Shown here: positions 5,380 to 6,273 of the stretch, one piece after another
Layout of the letters: each line of letters begins with the position of its first letter
How positions within the stretch are numbered: the first letter of the stretch is position 1
Assembly: GCA_002311315.1 (NCBI GenBank)
Contig: DBZZ01000029.1
Location: forward strand, 1-6,273
Length of the DNA stretch: 6,273 nucleotides
Source: Methylococcaceae bacterium UBA1147
GTDB lineage: Bacteria; Pseudomonadota; Gammaproteobacteria; Methylococcales; UBA1147
Direction of reading: 5' to 3'
Program-made: the position numbers and the translations under genes
The notes under the pieces: model-generated
What the model was told of the DNA's origin: nothing
Databases searched by the model: none
Seen by the model: the letters and a program-made list of their open reading frames with translations, nothing else

Positions 5380-6159
5380 ATGCATTTACTCCTCTGGATT
5401 ATCATTTTTACTCTGCTCGGCGGGATACTCAGCGTAGTCGCCGCCTCGGTCTTTCTCTGGCTACCGGAGAAACAGCGGGCTCGCTTGCTGCCCCACGGGG
5501 TCAGTTTCGCAATTGGCGCACTGTTGTCAGTGGCGTTTGTCGGCCTGATTCCGCAGGCTTTCGAAGGAGCGGACAGCCAGCTATTGGAAAATCTTTCACT
5601 GACGATCCTCGGGGGCATCCTGACATTTTTCCTGCTCGAGAAGCTTTTGCTCTGGCGTCATAGCCATTCCGGCGAATGCGCGGGACACGGAGCGAACGAA
5701 CTTCTCGGCCCCCACCCTTCGGGGGTATTGATCTTGGTCGGAGATGCCATTCACAATTTCGTCGATGGGGTTTTGATCGGGGCAGCATTCATGACCGATA
5801 TCCAGCTTGGAATCATCACCAGTCTTGCCGTTGCCGCCCACGAAATCCCCCAAGAGGTGGGAGATTTCGCAATCCTTCTAAATAGCGGTTACGAGCGTAG
5901 AGAAGCATTTTTTTGGAACGTCTTGGCCAGTGTGACCACCGTGCTCGGTGGGCTTCTTGCCTATTTTGCACTTGGCCGGGTGGAAAGTTTATTGCCTTAT
6001 ATCCTGGCCATTGCTGCCTCGAGCTTTATCTATATTGCGGTAGCGGACCTGATTCCGACGCTGCACAAGAAAAACGATTTCCGGACGACCATGCACCAGA
6101 TGCTGCTGGTTGGAGCCGGCGTTCTGATGATATTCTGGACCCATTCTTTCGTTCACTAG
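5380..6159 (+). CDS. ZIP-family divalent metal transporter
   Basis: This is a 259-aa inner-membrane protein of the ZIP (zinc/iron permease) family, which moves Zn(II), Fe(II) or similar ions into the cytoplasm. The two signature helices are clear: HNFVDG (residues 125-130) in TM4 and HEIPQE (154-159) in TM5, which build the binuclear metal site. About eight hydrophobic segments can be followed, starting at MHLLLWIIIF and ending near residue 255. The loop before TM4 has RHSHSGECAGHG (93-104), a likely metal-binding cytoplasmic patch. ATG 5380 is chosen because the first helix begins there; a TTG at 5317 would add a polar 21-residue extension unlike the family. No good Shine-Dalgarno element precedes it. 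Location after feo suggests Fe(II) or Mn(II)/Zn(II) uptake linked to iron status, but the substrate cannot be read from sequence. Confidence 0.93.
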   Translation: MHLLLWIIIFTLLGGILSVVAASVFLWLPEKQRARLLPHGVSFAIGALLSVAFVGLIPQAFEGADSQLLENLSLTILGGILTFFLLEKLLLWRHSHSGECAGHGANELLGPHPSGVLILVGDAIHNFVDGVLIGAAFMTDIQLGIITSLAVAAHEIPQEVGDFAILLNSGYERREAFFWNVLASVTTVLGGLLAYFALGRVESLLPYILAIAASSFIYIAVADLIPTLHKKNDFRTTMHQMLLVGAGVLMIFWTHSFVH

Positions 6160-6179
6160 AACGAACCTCATTGTTCGTT
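6148..6179 (+). promoter_or_regulatory. Three complementary arms at the ZIP stop codon, alternative hairpins
   Basis: Arm A TTCGTTC (6148-6154), arm B GAACGAAC (6159-6166) and arm C GTTCGTT (6173-6179) are mutually complementary: A pairs with B (7 bp, 4-nt loop) or B pairs with C (7 bp, 6-nt loop), but not both. A and part of the loop lie in the last codons and stop of the ZIP gene. Neither stem is followed by a T-run, so this is not a standard terminator; it may still mark or stabilise the 3' end. Confidence 0.4.
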
Positions 6180-6273
6180 GGTGGCGACAGTTGCCAATCC
6201 GTCTTTTCACCCGCAATGGAAATCTTGATATCGGATCTCCCTTGCCGATTGTTTTTCAATTTCCTGCCGTCGA
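6180..6273. other. Window end with no identifiable gene
   Basis: These 94 bases lie past the ZIP gene. Plus- and minus-strand frames are open to the window edge, but neither has a ribosome site or a recognisable motif. The run TTGTTTTTC near 6249 could belong to a control region or the end of a leftward gene outside the window. Nothing can be assigned. Confidence 0.3.

Noticed and set aside
6026..6259. Minus-strand open frame entering from the right edge
   Set aside because: Most of it is antisense to the ZIP gene and becomes Ser/Arg-rich without motif; there is no ribosome site before its TTG start. The part outside the ZIP gene is too short to judge.

Overview
The window looks like a chromosomal iron-homeostasis locus from a Gram-negative proteobacterium, most likely a gammaproteobacterium. 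This rests on the style of the proteins: a FeoA-FeoA-FeoB-FeoC gene order, a haem-type bacterioferritin, a DUF4404 protein and a WaaE/KdtX-type LPS-core glycosyltransferase. GC content is moderate. No rRNA, tRNA, CRISPR array, insertion sequence or phage gene was seen.

Layout. Positions 1-275 hold no gene I can identify; there is a small hairpin and a candidate sigma70 promoter. Positions 276-903 (+) are the remains of a family 2 glycosyltransferase. Its N-terminal nucleotide-sugar motifs and its C-terminal half lie in different frames, and the central part carrying the DxD metal site is missing. Positions 973-1767 (-) carry a two-gene unit transcribed leftwards: a DUF4404 small protein, then bfr (bacterioferritin) with all ferroxidase ligands and the haem-ligand Met52. 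Positions 1768-2060 are a divergent control region. It holds an extended -10 promoter for the left unit, and for the right unit a strong Fur-box match laid over a perfect TATAAT, plus several other short palindromes. Positions 2061-5215 (+) are the ferrous-iron uptake operon: two different feoA genes, feoB (781 aa, complete GTPase and pore motifs) and feoC. The last three genes are almost contiguous. Positions 5380-6159 (+) encode a ZIP-family divalent metal transporter. The final 114 bases have no clear gene but begin with three mutually complementary arms over the ZIP stop codon.

How it fits together. The right-hand operon would import Fe(II) through FeoB, with two FeoA proteins and the small Cys-bearing winged-helix protein FeoC as accessories. 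The ZIP protein would add a second divalent-metal route. The left-hand unit would store excess iron in bacterioferritin. The Fur box is placed to shut down import when iron is plentiful. Placing uptake and storage back to back makes the 1768-2060 region the regulatory centre of the window. The glycosyltransferase remnant is unrelated cell-envelope baggage. All families here are known; the less described parts are the DUF4404-bfr pairing, the multi-palindrome feo leader, the deletion in the glycosyltransferase, and the alternative hairpin after the ZIP gene.
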